Source of the DNA: Gloeobacter kilaueensis JS1
GTDB lineage: Bacteria; Cyanobacteriota; Cyanobacteriia; Gloeobacterales; Gloeobacteraceae
Length of the DNA: 64,000 nt
Direction of reading: 5' to 3'
Assembly: GCF_000484535.1 (NCBI RefSeq)
Contig: NC_022600.1
Span: 2,604,001 to 2,668,000, forward strand
In this document: positions 28,669 through 37,382 of the stretch, in pieces
How positions within the stretch are numbered: the stretch's first letter is position 1
Layout: every line of letters begins with the position of its first letter
The notes under the pieces: model-generated
Seen by the model: the letters and a program-made list of their open reading frames with translations, nothing else
What the model was told of the DNA's origin: nothing
Database searches by the model: none
Program-made: the position numbers and the translations under genes

Positions 28669-28738
28669 CGATCTTGTCTCCGGTTAAGAATCGTCCTATC
28701 GCGGTCTTGCCATGCCTGGCTACCGGCTTTTTGAGGGG

Positions 28739-28770
28739 GAAGAGAAGGAGACCGAAGCCCCCTTCTCTTC
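28739..28770 (-). ncRNA. long hairpin with UUCG loop between psbA and psbD
   Basis: On the minus strand GAAGAGAAGG, GGGC, TTCG, GTCT, CCTTCTCTTC can fold into a 14-pair stem (two G-U pairs) with a UUCG tetraloop. It lies 17 bases after the psbA stop. No T-run follows, so it looks more like an mRNA 3'-end stabiliser or weak attenuator than a classical terminator. Confidence 0.7.
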
Positions 28771-28787
28771 AGGCAATTCGGCTGGAA

Positions 28788-29870
28788 TTAGCCGTTGAGG
28801 TCAGCGGTGCTCACCGCCACAGGCACACTCTCGCTCGACGCCAGGTCCAGCGGGAAATTGTGTGCATTGCGCTCGTGCATCACTTCCATTCCCAGGTTCG
28901 CCCGGTTCACCACGTCCGCCCACGTGTAAATCGCACGGCCCTGCGAATCCACGATGCTCGAATTGAAGTTGAACCCGTTCAGGTTGAACGCCATCACGCT
29001 GATGCCCAGCGCCGTGAACCAGATCCCTACAACCGGCCACGCCGCCAGGAAAAAGTGCAACGAACGGCTGTTGTTGAAGCTCGCGTACTGGAAAATCAGA
29101 CGACCAAAGTAGCCGTGGGCCGCAATGATGTTGTACGTCTCCTCTTCCTGACCAAACTTGTAACCGTAGTTCTGCGACTCCTCGTAAGAAGTCTCACGAA
29201 TCAGGCTGCTGGTCACCAACGAACCGTGCATCGCACTGAAAAGCGAACCACCGAACACTCCCGCCACTCCCAGCATGTGGAAGGGGTGGTTGAGAATGTT
29301 GTGCTCCGCCTGAAAGACAAACATGAAGTTGAACGTGCCGGAGATACCCAACGGCATCCCATCGCTGAAACTGCCCTGACCAATCGGGTAAATCAAAAAC
29401 ACCGCCGTCGCTGCCGCCACAGGCGCACTGTAGGCAATGCAGATCCAGGGACGCAAGCCCAGACGATACGATAACTCCCACTCCCGACCCAGGTAGCAAA
29501 ACACCCCAATCAAAAAGTGGAAGACGACAAGCTGGTAAGGCCCGCCGTTGTAGAGCCACTCATCCATGCTGGCTGCTTCCCAAATCGGATAAAAGTGAAG
29601 ACCGATAGCGTTGGAGCTGGGAATGACAGCGCCGGTGATGATGTTGTTGCCGTAAAGCAAGGAGCCGGAAATCGGCTCGCGGATGCCGTCCATGTCCACC
29701 GGCGGGGCGGCGATGAAGGCGACGATGTAGCAGATGGTAGCCGAAAGCAGGGTGGGGATCATCAAGACGCCGAACCAACCGACGTAGAAGCGGTTGTTGG
29801 TGGAGGTGACCCAGTCGGCGAAGCGCTCCCACAATCCCTGAGTCGAACGACGCTCAAGTGTTGCAGTCAT
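28788..29870 (-). CDS. psbA: photosystem II reaction centre protein D1
   Basis: Reaction-centre core subunit carrying most Mn4CaO5 ligands and QB. 360 residues. The Mn-cluster region reads [15 protein letters not shown], giving the His332/Glu333/His337/Asp342/Ala344 set, followed by a 16-residue tail ([16 protein letters not shown]) that CtpA would remove. Residue 130 is Glu ([13 protein letters not shown]), the form usually tied to high-light D1. Starts at ATG 29870 after GAGGAGAGAG. It is the first gene of a psbA-psbD-psbC run. Confidence 0.97.
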   Translation of the reverse strand: MTATLERRSTQGLWERFADWVTSTNNRFYVGWFGVLMIPTLLSATICYIVAFIAAPPVDMDGIREPISGSLLYGNNIITGAVIPSSNAIGLHFYPIWEAASMDEWLYNGGPYQLVVFHFLIGVFCYLGREWELSYRLGLRPWICIAYSAPVAAATAVFLIYPIGQGSFSDGMPLGISGTFNFMFVFQAEHNILNHPFHMLGVAGVFGGSLFSAMHGSLVTSSLIRETSYEESQNYGYKFGQEEETYNIIAAHGYFGRLIFQYASFNNSRSLHFFLAAWPVVGIWFTALGISVMAFNLNGFNFNSSIVDSQGRAIYTWADVVNRANLGMEVMHERNAHNFPLDLASSESVPVAVSTADLNG

Positions 29871-29900
29871 CTCTCTCCTCAGAGCGAAGATTACGTCTCC

Positions 29901-29929
29901 AATAAACCAGCTACTTTACGAAATATCAA
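29901..29929 (-). promoter_or_regulatory. putative psbA promoter
   Basis: On the minus strand TTGATA (-35-like), a 17-base spacer, then TTTATT (-10-like), ending 31 bases before the psbA ATG. Spacing is ideal; the -10 is imperfect. Confidence 0.55.
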
Positions 29930-30017
29930 GGGGATCGAAAATTTCTCTAAGAAAGTGGCGGCAAAACTTTGTTCACTTTCCGCACCTGACGGCAGCGCTC
30001 AGGGCAGCCAAAAAGCT

Positions 30018-30050
30018 AAAACCCTCTCGCAGCAAGCAAAAGAGGGTTTT
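30018..30050 (-). terminator. terminator after thyX
   Basis: Stem AAAACCCTCT / AGAGGGTTTT around a 13-base loop, with T-runs at the stem ends. Located 48 bases after the thyX stop on the minus strand, upstream of psbA. Confidence 0.8.
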
Positions 30051-30097
30051 GTAAAATATTAAGAGATTTTAAGCACGTCTTAGAGAAGTCCCTCGCA

Positions 30098-30874
30098 TCA
30101 GGCAGGCGAGCCGTCGCGCTTGTTTTGCCAGGCGGCGTAGACCCACGGCAGCTTCTCGGCAAAGATGCGCTCCATTGCCTGAGCGTAGACGCGGATCTCG
30201 TACTGGGCTGCTGTTTCGGTACGCTTACTGAGATAGTTCAGCAGGGCATGGGCGTTCATCTTGACGTAGGCGGTGTGGTAGAGCGCCCAGCCCGGCAGGG
30301 CCAGCCGCGCCATTTCTTTGGCTACGCCTTTGTCGAGCATCTTCTTATATAAGGAAAAGCCCGCCTCGTAATGGGCCTGCAGTTCTTCGAGCAGGGCGCG
30401 TTCCTCAGCGTCGCTCAAAAAATCTGCGAGCACCGAAGCTTGCTTGTTGAGCTTGTCCTGGGCCCGCAACTTTTCGGGCAGATAGTACTCGTCTTCTGCG
30501 TAGGGCGTGTAACGGCCCGACTGGAAGTTGAGTTCTTGATGGCGGTGGCGGACGTGCTGCCACCACATGACCACCGGCGCTTTGATCAAGAACTTGAACT
30601 CGACCATCTCGAGGGGGCTGGTGTGACCGTCGGCGATCAGGCGCTGCAGCAGCCTGTGGTCCTGCTCGACGCCCTTGCTGACGGTGCCGTAGGAGACGCG
30701 GGCAGCGGCGACGATCGCCAGATCGCCGGGCGTGGCTCCTTCAACGATGTGGCCAAAAGGGTAGTCGTGGGGCATAAAGTCGATCAGGCGGATGAAACCT
30801 TGATCGAGGACGTGAATAACCGCCGGATCGTTGTCGGCGATGTCTTTCAGCTTGAGTGTGTAAGCGTTCGGCAT
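30098..30874 (-). CDS. thyX: FAD-dependent thymidylate synthase
   Basis: Makes dTMP from dUMP with methylene-tetrahydrofolate and FADH2, replacing ThyA. 258 residues. The ThyX motif RHRHQELNFQSGR (RHR-x7-S) lies near residue 110, with SPLEMVEFKFLIKAPVVMWW before it. The length is at the long end for the family. Starts at ATG 30874 with GAGGGG upstream. It ends before a terminator at 30018-30050 and is divergent from the aminotransferase gene. Confidence 0.96.
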   Translation of the reverse strand: MPNAYTLKLKDIADNDPAVIHVLDQGFIRLIDFMPHDYPFGHIVEGATPGDLAIVAAARVSYGTVSKGVEQDHRLLQRLIADGHTSPLEMVEFKFLIKAPVVMWWQHVRHRHQELNFQSGRYTPYAEDEYYLPEKLRAQDKLNKQASVLADFLSDAEERALLEELQAHYEAGFSLYKKMLDKGVAKEMARLALPGWALYHTAYVKMNAHALLNYLSKRTETAAQYEIRVYAQAMERIFAEKLPWVYAAWQNKRDGSPA

Positions 30875-31038
30875 AATCCCCTCATCTTATACGTGCCCTC
30901 CTGTCACTATACAGGGAGGAAAATTGCGGCTGCCGAAGGTAAAGAACACTAGATAGGCTATGGGCTGGAAAGTATTTCCAGAGGCTTTCTAAGCTTGCCC
31001 TGCTAGAATACCGGGGTTCAAGGGGAGAGCAGCGATTC

Positions 31039-32196
31039 ATGGACGACAAGTTGTTTTTGATGATTCCTGGGCCGACGCCGATTCCGGAGCGGGCTCTGCT
31101 TGCGATGGCAAAGGCACCGGTCGGCCACCGCAGCAGCGAATTTGCCCGGATCATGGCGGAGGTGAGCGACAATCTCCGCTGGCTGCACCAGACTCGATCC
31201 GATGTGCTGATCCTTGCCTCTAGCGGCACAGGCGCGCTTGAAGCAGCGATCGTCAATGCCTGCTCTCCCGGCGACCGGGTGCTGGTCGGTGCCAACGGCA
31301 AATTTGGCGAGCGCTGGGTCGAGGTGGCCCGCGCCTTTGGCCTCAAGCCGGAGGTGATCTCCGCTCCCTATGGCCAGCCGCTGCCCACCGATGCGTTTCA
31401 AGCGGCCCTCGCAGCGGACACAGACAAGGCGATCAAGGCCGTCATCGTCACCCACAGCGAGACCTCGACCGGCGTGCTCAACGACCTCGGCACGATCGCG
31501 GGATACATTCGTGCCCACGGTGAAGCAGTCTCGATCGTCGATGCGGTCACCAGCCTCGGGGCAGCCAACGTGCCAGTTGATGAGTGGGGGCTCGATTTTG
31601 TCGGCTCCGGTTCTCAAAAAGCGTACATGATCCCGCCGGGGCTGGCTTTTCTGGCGGTAAGCGAGCGGGGCTGGCAGGCGGTCGAGCGCTCCAGAAGCCC
31701 CCGCTACTACTTTGATCTGCGCGGCTATCGCAAGGCCCTCAAAAAGAACAACACCCCCTTCACCACGCCGGTCAACCTCGTCTACGCCCTGCAGGTCACC
31801 CTGCAGATGCTCAAAGCCGAGGGGCTGGAGGGGTTGTTCGCCCGCCACACCCGATTGCGCGACGGCACCCGCGCCGCTATCCGGGCTCTGGGCCTCGGGC
31901 TTTTTGCACCCGACGACACCTTTGCCAGTACAGCGATTACTGCCGTTATCCCGCCTCCGGACATCCCCTGCGACAAGCTGCGCGCCACCCTCAAAAAAAA
32001 TTACGACATCGTGATCGCCGGTGGTCAGGGTGAGATGGAAGGCCAGATCGTCCGGCTCGGCCATTTGGGCTTTGTGAGTGAGCGCGACGTGCTCACAGCG
32101 ATTGCTGCCCTCGAAGGGGCTCTGCATACTCTGGGTTATGACGGCTTTACCCCCGGCAGTGGCGTCGCCGCCGCGAGCGCGGTGCTCTTTGGTTAA
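31039..32196 (+). CDS. class V aminotransferase (alanine/serine-glyoxylate type)
   Basis: PLP enzyme of about 385 residues that in cyanobacteria is linked to photorespiratory glyoxylate metabolism. Starts FLMIPGPTPIPERALLAM; ASSGTGALEAAI near 62, VTHSETSTGVLNDL near 138, and the PLP lysine in GSGSQKAYMIPPG near 196. Such proteins are also annotated as soluble hydrogenase small-subunit homologues; that label is historical. ATG 31039 follows GGGGAGAG. It converges on the GvpL/F gene with 8 bases between. Confidence 0.9.
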   Translation: MDDKLFLMIPGPTPIPERALLAMAKAPVGHRSSEFARIMAEVSDNLRWLHQTRSDVLILASSGTGALEAAIVNACSPGDRVLVGANGKFGERWVEVARAFGLKPEVISAPYGQPLPTDAFQAALAADTDKAIKAVIVTHSETSTGVLNDLGTIAGYIRAHGEAVSIVDAVTSLGAANVPVDEWGLDFVGSGSQKAYMIPPGLAFLAVSERGWQAVERSRSPRYYFDLRGYRKALKKNNTPFTTPVNLVYALQVTLQMLKAEGLEGLFARHTRLRDGTRAAIRALGLGLFAPDDTFASTAITAVIPPPDIPCDKLRATLKKNYDIVIAGGQGEMEGQIVRLGHLGFVSERDVLTAIAALEGALHTLGYDGFTPGSGVAAASAVLFG

Positions 32197-32204
32197 ACGG
32201 CAAT

Positions 32205-32825
32205 TCAGGCAAAGTGGTAAGGCGGCAGGGGGCCTTGAACGTCCAGTTGCCAGCAGTGGTACTCGCTCTGCCAGTCGGTCACCCGCTGGCGCAGGAGATT
32301 TTCTTCGCACACCGGAATGAGCAGGTGAACTCGCTCGACCCCGCGCCGCGCCGCGCCATCGACCAGGCTCCCGTAGCGGGCTTTGAGCTGAGATTGGAGT
32401 TGTTCGCGCTCCCAGTCGGTCTGCTCAAAGTCGTCGCTCTCGGGGTGCAGTAGCTGGGGAGCGAGTTTGAGGGTATATTCGCCCATGCCCGTCAGCGCCC
32501 GGATGCGCTCGCGGTAGCGCTCGCCGTGGCGCAGCAGGTGCTGCACCAGCCCGTCGGGTGAAACAAAGACCGTGCCGAACTGCAGGGGCAGGACCGGCTG
32601 CTGACGGAACAGATCGCAGATCACCCGGTCGTGGAGCAGAGCCGCCTGCAACAGCTGCTCGTCGTCGGCTTGAAGCGCCTGCCAGGGAAGCCCAGGATCG
32701 ATGGCGGCGGCGAGGGCACCAGCTTCAATGAACTCGATGGGCACCCCCCGCCAACTCAGCGGCAGATGGAGCGGGGCAGGCAGTTCCAAGAAGGCAAAAG
32801 CGTACAACAGAGAGCAAAACGCCAC
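32205..32825 (-). CDS. GvpL/GvpF family protein
   Basis: 206 residues of the gas vesicle GvpL/F family: FAFLELPAP near the N-terminus, then AALLHDRVICDLFRQQPVLPLQFGTVFVS (about 60-88), matching the hallmark H-x-x-V...V-L-P-x-x-F-G-T, then RIRALTGMGEYTLKL and a C-terminal VHLLIPV segment. No other gvp gene is in the window. It starts two bases after the murB stop on the same strand, making a murC-murB-gvpL/F unit. Several cyanobacteria without vesicles carry such orphans; the role is unknown. Confidence 0.85.
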   Translation of the reverse strand: MAFCSLLYAFAFLELPAPLHLPLSWRGVPIEFIEAGALAAAIDPGLPWQALQADDEQLLQAALLHDRVICDLFRQQPVLPLQFGTVFVSPDGLVQHLLRHGERYRERIRALTGMGEYTLKLAPQLLHPESDDFEQTDWEREQLQSQLKARYGSLVDGAARRGVERVHLLIPVCEENLLRQRVTDWQSEYHCWQLDVQGPLPPYHFA

Positions 32826-32827
32826 GC

Positions 32828-33745
32828 CTAGATGCTAGCAAATCGATGGTGCTCGAAGGACCAGAGCAGGCCGCTGCCTAAAAAGCGGACCTCCGGTTCA
32901 AGGGCGATACCCCAGTCTGAGAGGACGCGCTCGCGCATGTGGGCCATGAGCGTCAGGATGTCGCGGGCGGTCGCCCCGCCCCGGTTGAGAATAAAGTTGG
33001 CGTGCTGTTCGGCGACCTGGGCCGCGCCGATCTGATGGCCCTTGAGCCCCGAACGATCGAGCATCCAGCCCGCTTTTTTGTCGCCCTGCGGATTGCGGAA
33101 GACGCTGCCGCAGTTGGGGTAGCCCGAGGGCTGGGTACGGTGGCGAAAAGCATTGTATTCGTCGAGGCGGGCAAGGAGCTTCTCAGGCCCACAGCCCGGT
33201 TCGAGGCGCAACCGGGCGCTCAGCACCACCCAGTCGCGCTCTTGCAAGTTGGACGTGCGATAGCCCAGATCCAGTTCAGCAGCCGATACCCGGCGGCGCT
33301 CGCCGCTCTCGGTGAGCACCTCGATGCTTTCGAGGCTATCGGAGAGCTGGGCACCGTGGGCACCGGCGTTCATCACCACCGCCCCACCGACGCTGCCGGG
33401 TACGCCCACGGCCCATTCGAGCCCCGACCAGCCCCGGCGGGCCATCTGGTAGGCGAGGGCGGCAATCGATTCGCCCGCCTTCGCTTCGAGCACCCCGTCT
33501 TCGGGCGTCTTAAATCCCCGCCAGCTGCGCAGATGAACGACCAGCCCGCTGATGCCGCTGTCGCTGATAAGCAGGTTGGTGCCCGCGCCGATGATCGTCA
33601 CCGGCAGACCTTCGCGGCGCGCCCAGGCGAGGGTCTCGTCGAGCACTCTTTCGCGCGTTGGTTGCAGATACCACTGCGCCGGGCCGCCCACCTGGTAAGC
33701 CGTCAGGAGGGCGAGGGGAGCAGACGCCTGCAGCTGATCTTTCAT
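32828..33745 (-). CDS. murB: UDP-N-acetylenolpyruvoylglucosamine reductase
   Basis: FAD enzyme that reduces UDP-GlcNAc-enolpyruvate to UDP-MurNAc. 305 residues of the short (type II) MurB: PVTIIGAGTNLLISDSG (FAD binding, about 50), GLEWAVGVPGSVGGAVVMNAGAHG (about 108), and YPNCGSVFRNPQG with the catalytic Ser near 218. Its ATG overlaps the murC stop as ATGA, a coupled start. It is followed directly by the GvpL/F gene. Confidence 0.96.
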   Translation of the reverse strand: MKDQLQASAPLALLTAYQVGGPAQWYLQPTRERVLDETLAWARREGLPVTIIGAGTNLLISDSGISGLVVHLRSWRGFKTPEDGVLEAKAGESIAALAYQMARRGWSGLEWAVGVPGSVGGAVVMNAGAHGAQLSDSLESIEVLTESGERRRVSAAELDLGYRTSNLQERDWVVLSARLRLEPGCGPEKLLARLDEYNAFRHRTQPSGYPNCGSVFRNPQGDKKAGWMLDRSGLKGHQIGAAQVAEQHANFILNRGGATARDILTLMAHMRERVLSDWGIALEPEVRFLGSGLLWSFEHHRFASI

Positions 33746-35121
33746 AGGGCGAGGGCGGACGGTTCGGCCCGCTGTTCGAGAAGTTCAGGGATGATCCGGT
33801 TGAGGTTGCCCGCCCCTAAAAACAGAGCCAGATCGCCGGGACGCAGGGTCTGTTCGAGGTAGCGCTTGAGCCCTTCGAGGGTGGCCTCGAAGTGGACGTC
33901 CGGGTGGTAGCGGCCAATCGTGCTTGCGATGAGGGTGCCGCTGATGCCGTTGGCGTTGGTCTCACCCGCCGCGTAGATCTCGGTGAGGACGACCAGATCG
34001 GCGTCGCCGAAGGCCGGACCAAATTCGTCGAGCAGCAGGTGCGAGCGGCTGTAGCGGTGGGGCTGAAAGACGGCGACCACCCGGCGGCCCTGCAGGCGGG
34101 CGGCAGCCAGGGTGGCCCGCACCTCGCTCGGGTGGTGGGCGTAATCATCGACAAAGAGAATATCGTTGCGCTCGCCGATGCGCTGAAAGCGCCGGTGCGC
34201 CCCCTTGCAATCGCGGATACTGGCGGCGATCTGCTCGAAGCTCAGCCCCAGGTGCCGGCCCACCGCCACCGCCGCCAGGGCGTTGCTCAGGTTGTGGCGG
34301 CCCAATAATTTCAGGTGCAGCTCGCCCAGCACCGCGCCGCGCTCGAGGATAAGGGCGCTGGTGCCCTGGGGACCAAAACTGACTTGATCGACAGTGTAAT
34401 CGGCCCCAGGTCTGCCTTCGAGGCTGTAGCTGCAGCTCAAGTCGATGTTGTCGCGCAGGGTCTGGCAATCGAGGCAGCCCACCACGAAGCGCGACTGGCG
34501 GGCAAATTGCTGGAAAGCTTCGACGATCTGGTTGAGGTTGCGGTAGTGATCGAGGTGATCGCCCTCGATGTTGGTGATCACCGCCACCTCCGGCGAGAAG
34601 AGCACCAGCGAGCCGTCGGACTCATCGACCTCGGCCACCAGATGCGGGCCTTTGCCCAGGCGGGCATTGCCTGCAAATTCGTCTACCTCGCCCCCTACCA
34701 GCACCGTCGGGTCGAGGCCGTTGTTGTAGAGCATGACCGCGATCAAGCTGCTGGTGGTCGTCTTGCCGTGGGTACCCGAGACGCCGATCATCCGGTAGCC
34801 CTCGGCCAACTGCGCCAGCACCTGGGCGCGGTGGGCAATCGTGATGCCCCCCGTGCGCGCTGCCAGCAACTCCGGGTTGTCCGGCTGAATGGCGCTGGAG
34901 AAGACCAGCCGGGTCACCCCTTTGAGGTTGTCGGCGCGATGGCCGTAAAACACAGAGATCCCCGACGCTTCGAGCCGCTGCGTCTGCTGGTTGGGGCCCA
35001 GATCGGAGCCGCTTACCTGCTGGCCCTGGGAGCGCAGCACCAGAGCCAGACCAGACATACCAATTCCACCGATACCGACAAAATGCGTCACTTCGCCTGC
35101 AACCAGCGGGCCTGTAGACAT
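33742..35121 (-). CDS. murC: UDP-N-acetylmuramate-L-alanine ligase
   Basis: Adds L-Ala to UDP-MurNAc, starting the peptide stem of peptidoglycan. About 459 residues: THFVGIGGIGMSGLALVL (about 12), the P-loop GVSGTHGKTTTSSL (about 107), EVDESDGSL (about 160), and DDYAHHPSEVRATL (about 330). ATG 35121 is favoured over one 45 bases upstream because GGGAG precedes it by eight bases and the Gly-rich domain then starts where the family starts. Couples by overlap to murB. Confidence 0.95.
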   Translation of the reverse strand: MSTGPLVAGEVTHFVGIGGIGMSGLALVLRSQGQQVSGSDLGPNQQTQRLEASGISVFYGHRADNLKGVTRLVFSSAIQPDNPELLAARTGGITIAHRAQVLAQLAEGYRMIGVSGTHGKTTTSSLIAVMLYNNGLDPTVLVGGEVDEFAGNARLGKGPHLVAEVDESDGSLVLFSPEVAVITNIEGDHLDHYRNLNQIVEAFQQFARQSRFVVGCLDCQTLRDNIDLSCSYSLEGRPGADYTVDQVSFGPQGTSALILERGAVLGELHLKLLGRHNLSNALAAVAVGRHLGLSFEQIAASIRDCKGAHRRFQRIGERNDILFVDDYAHHPSEVRATLAAARLQGRRVVAVFQPHRYSRSHLLLDEFGPAFGDADLVVLTEIYAAGETNANGISGTLIASTIGRYHPDVHFEATLEGLKRYLEQTLRPGDLALFLGAGNLNRIIPELLEQRAEPSALAL

Positions 35122-35338
35122 GTTCACTCCCGTTTCACACCCGTTTTTCTGAGCCTCAATCGACATGAATCGCTAGATCATGACGGCCATAATCTACCAT
35201 GTAAAACAGTAGATATAGCGTTTTTTCCCCTGAAAGGCAGGATCACAGACTGTCCAATCAATTTTTTTCTCCGCTTGTATCCAGTTGCAAACGTCCTCTA
35301 TATAGCAGAAATAGCAAAGAAGATTAAGCACCCAGGAC

Positions 35339-35381
35339 CACCGGAGGAGGTAACCTGCTGAGGGTAGGTTCACCGCCGGTG
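35339..35381 (+). promoter_or_regulatory. long structured leader hairpin before the ribokinase start
   Basis: CACCGG (35339-35344) pairs with CCGGTG (35376-35381); inside, GGTAACCT (35349-35356) pairs with AGGTTcACC (35366-35374) with one bulge, around a 9-base loop. The left arm carries a near-consensus GGAGGAGG (35343-35350) that has no start codon at usual spacing. The right arm ends on the GTG at 35379, next to the ATG at 35388. It may control translation. Confidence 0.55.
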
Positions 35382-35387
35382 ATCGAG

Positions 35388-36308
35388 ATGAGCACAGCAG
35401 GCCCACGGGTGGTTGTCGCCGGTAGCATCAACATGGATATCGTCCTCTCGGCCCATCGTCATCCGCTGCCCGGCGAGACGATAAGCGGCCAGAGAGTCCA
35501 GTTTTTTGCCGGCGGCAAGGGAGCCAACCAGGCGATTGCTGCCCACCGCCTGGGAGCAGCAGCGCAGCTGGTAGGCCGGATAGGCGACGATCTATTTGGC
35601 CGGGATCTGCGCAATTTTCTGGTGGGCGAGGGGCTGGCGTTCGATCAGATTTATCCGAGCAAAGGGGCGAGCGGCACGGCGCTCATCGTCGTCGTCCCGA
35701 CGGGCGAGAATACGATCGTCGTCGTCCCTGGTGCCAACGGGCAGCTCAGCGCTGCCGATGTCGAGGTCGAAATCCACCCCGACGACGTGCTGATAAGCCA
35801 GCTGGAAATTCCGATTGCAACCGTCACCCACTTTTTTGGGCGGGGCCGCTCCGTGGGAGCCCGCACCCTGCTCAACGCCGCCCCGGCTCAGCTGCTACCC
35901 GCTGAACTGTTGCTGCTCATCGATATATTGATCGTCAACGAGACGGAACTCGCGATCTTGAGCGGTAGGACCGTTCAACCCGATAGTCCCCAGAGCGTCG
36001 CTGCCGCCGCCCAACTGTTGCAACGGGCGATCGAGACCGTCGTCGTCACCCTGGGAGCCCATGGGGCGGTGGCCTGCAGGGGTACGGATCTGCTGGTCGT
36101 GCCGGGCCGGCGTGTCCAGGCCATCGATGCGACCGGGGCGGGCGATTGCTTTGTCGGTGCTCTGGCTGCCAGGCTGGCAGCGGGCGAAGCGCTGGAGCAG
36201 GCGCTGGGCTTTGCCAATGTTGCCGCCTCACTCTGCGTCGAGCGTCCGGGGGCGGCTGGGGCGATGCCGACTCTGGGGCAGGTGCAGGCCGTACTTCAGA
36301 TAAAGTAG
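35388..36308 (+). CDS. rbsK: ribokinase (PfkB family)
   Basis: Phosphorylates ribose to ribose 5-phosphate. About 306 residues: [19 protein letters not shown] with the sugar-binding N-terminal signature, [18 protein letters not shown] (about 38), VNETELAIL (about 183), and the C-terminal [17 protein letters not shown] with the catalytic Asp (about 250). Other PfkB sugar kinases are possible, but this layout best fits ribokinase. ATG 35388 or a GTG three codons upstream could start it. Its last 13 bases overlap the end of convergent purM. Confidence 0.88.
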   Translation: MSTAGPRVVVAGSINMDIVLSAHRHPLPGETISGQRVQFFAGGKGANQAIAAHRLGAAAQLVGRIGDDLFGRDLRNFLVGEGLAFDQIYPSKGASGTALIVVVPTGENTIVVVPGANGQLSAADVEVEIHPDDVLISQLEIPIATVTHFFGRGRSVGARTLLNAAPAQLLPAELLLLIDILIVNETELAILSGRTVQPDSPQSVAAAAQLLQRAIETVVVTLGAHGAVACRGTDLLVVPGRRVQAIDATGAGDCFVGALAARLAAGEALEQALGFANVAASLCVERPGAAGAMPTLGQVQAVLQIK

Positions 36309-37315
36309 ACCGCCGGTGCCGGTGCGTCGATGACGGTGCCCACCCGGTAGACCTTCTCGCCCCGCTCGCCCAAAAAATCGGCGATCCGCTCAGCTTCGTC
36401 TGCCCCACAGGCGAGCACCAGACCCAGGCCCAGGTTAAAAGTCGTCTCCATGTCCTGCTGGAGAACCTCGCCGTGGGTGGCAAGCCAGTGGAAGATGGGC
36501 GGCACCGGCCACGAACCGCGCACCAATCGGGCCGCCAGCCCCCCCAGGGCACGCGGCACATTTTCGATGAGGCCGCCACCGGTGATGTGGGCGATGCCGC
36601 GAATATCCAGACCCGCTTTGAGGGCAGCCAGCACCGGTTTGACGTAGATGCGGGTGGGGGTGAGCAGCGTCTCACCCAGCGGAGTGTCAAAGCCGGGCGG
36701 TATCTCCTGCCAGTCGTGGCCCGTCACCTCGACGATCCGGCGCACCAGGCTGAAGCCGTTGCTGTGAACGCCGCTGCTGGCCAGTCCCAAAAGCACATCG
36801 TCTGGCCGGACCCGGCTCCCGTCGATGAGCCGGTCGCGCTCGACGATCCCGACGCAAAAGCCCGCCACGTCGTATTCGCCCCGCTCGTAAAAGCCGGGCA
36901 TCTCCGCCGTCTCGCCCCCCAGCAGGGTGCAGCCCGCCTCCAGACAGCCGGCGGCAATTCCTTCGACCACCTGGGCAAGTTGGGCAGGGGCGAGGCTGCC
37001 GGTCGCCAGATAATCCAAAAAAAACAGCGGCTCCGCCCCCTGGGCCAGGACATCGTTGGCGCACATCGCCACGCAGTCGATGCCGATAGTGTCGTGGCGA
37101 TCGAGGGCAAAGGCGAGCTTGAGCTTGGTGCCGACGCCGTCGGTACCGGCCACCAGCACCGGCTCACTGTAGCCTGCGGGCAGGGCAAACAGGCCGCCGA
37201 AGCCACCCACCGATCCCAGTTGTTCGGGGCGGCGGGTGCGCTCGACGGCACTCCGGATGCGGCTCACAAACTCGTGGCCCGCCTCGATATTCACCCCGGC
37301 TGACTTGTAATCCAT
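36296..37315 (-). CDS. purM: phosphoribosylformylglycinamidine cyclo-ligase
   Basis: Closes the imidazole ring to give AIR in purine synthesis. 339 residues: [17 protein letters not shown] start, [17 protein letters not shown] (about 55), [25 protein letters not shown] (about 77), [13 protein letters not shown] (about 130), and [15 protein letters not shown] (about 242), all PurM signatures. Starts at ATG 37315. Convergent 13-base overlap with the ribokinase gene at 36296-36308. Confidence 0.97.
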   Translation of the reverse strand: MDYKSAGVNIEAGHEFVSRIRSAVERTRRPEQLGSVGGFGGLFALPAGYSEPVLVAGTDGVGTKLKLAFALDRHDTIGIDCVAMCANDVLAQGAEPLFFLDYLATGSLAPAQLAQVVEGIAAGCLEAGCTLLGGETAEMPGFYERGEYDVAGFCVGIVERDRLIDGSRVRPDDVLLGLASSGVHSNGFSLVRRIVEVTGHDWQEIPPGFDTPLGETLLTPTRIYVKPVLAALKAGLDIRGIAHITGGGLIENVPRALGGLAARLVRGSWPVPPIFHWLATHGEVLQQDMETTFNLGLGLVLACGADEAERIADFLGERGEKVYRVGTVIDAPAPAVYFI

Positions 37316-37382
37316 CGACTGTTCTCGGGTTTTCTTCTCAGGGTATCAGCAAGCTTCCCGCTGCCGCGCTTATCGTAAGGGG

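Noticed and set aside
28674-29474. 266-codon Arg/His-rich frame opposite psbA
   Set aside because: Low complexity antisense of the highly conserved psbA.
31018-32310. 430-codon frame opposite the class V aminotransferase
   Set aside because: The plus strand has the PLP Lys and aminotransferase motifs; the reverse has none.
35194-35406. 70-codon AT-rich frame before ribokinase
   Set aside because: It crosses the hairpin leader and has no ribosome site or conserved look.
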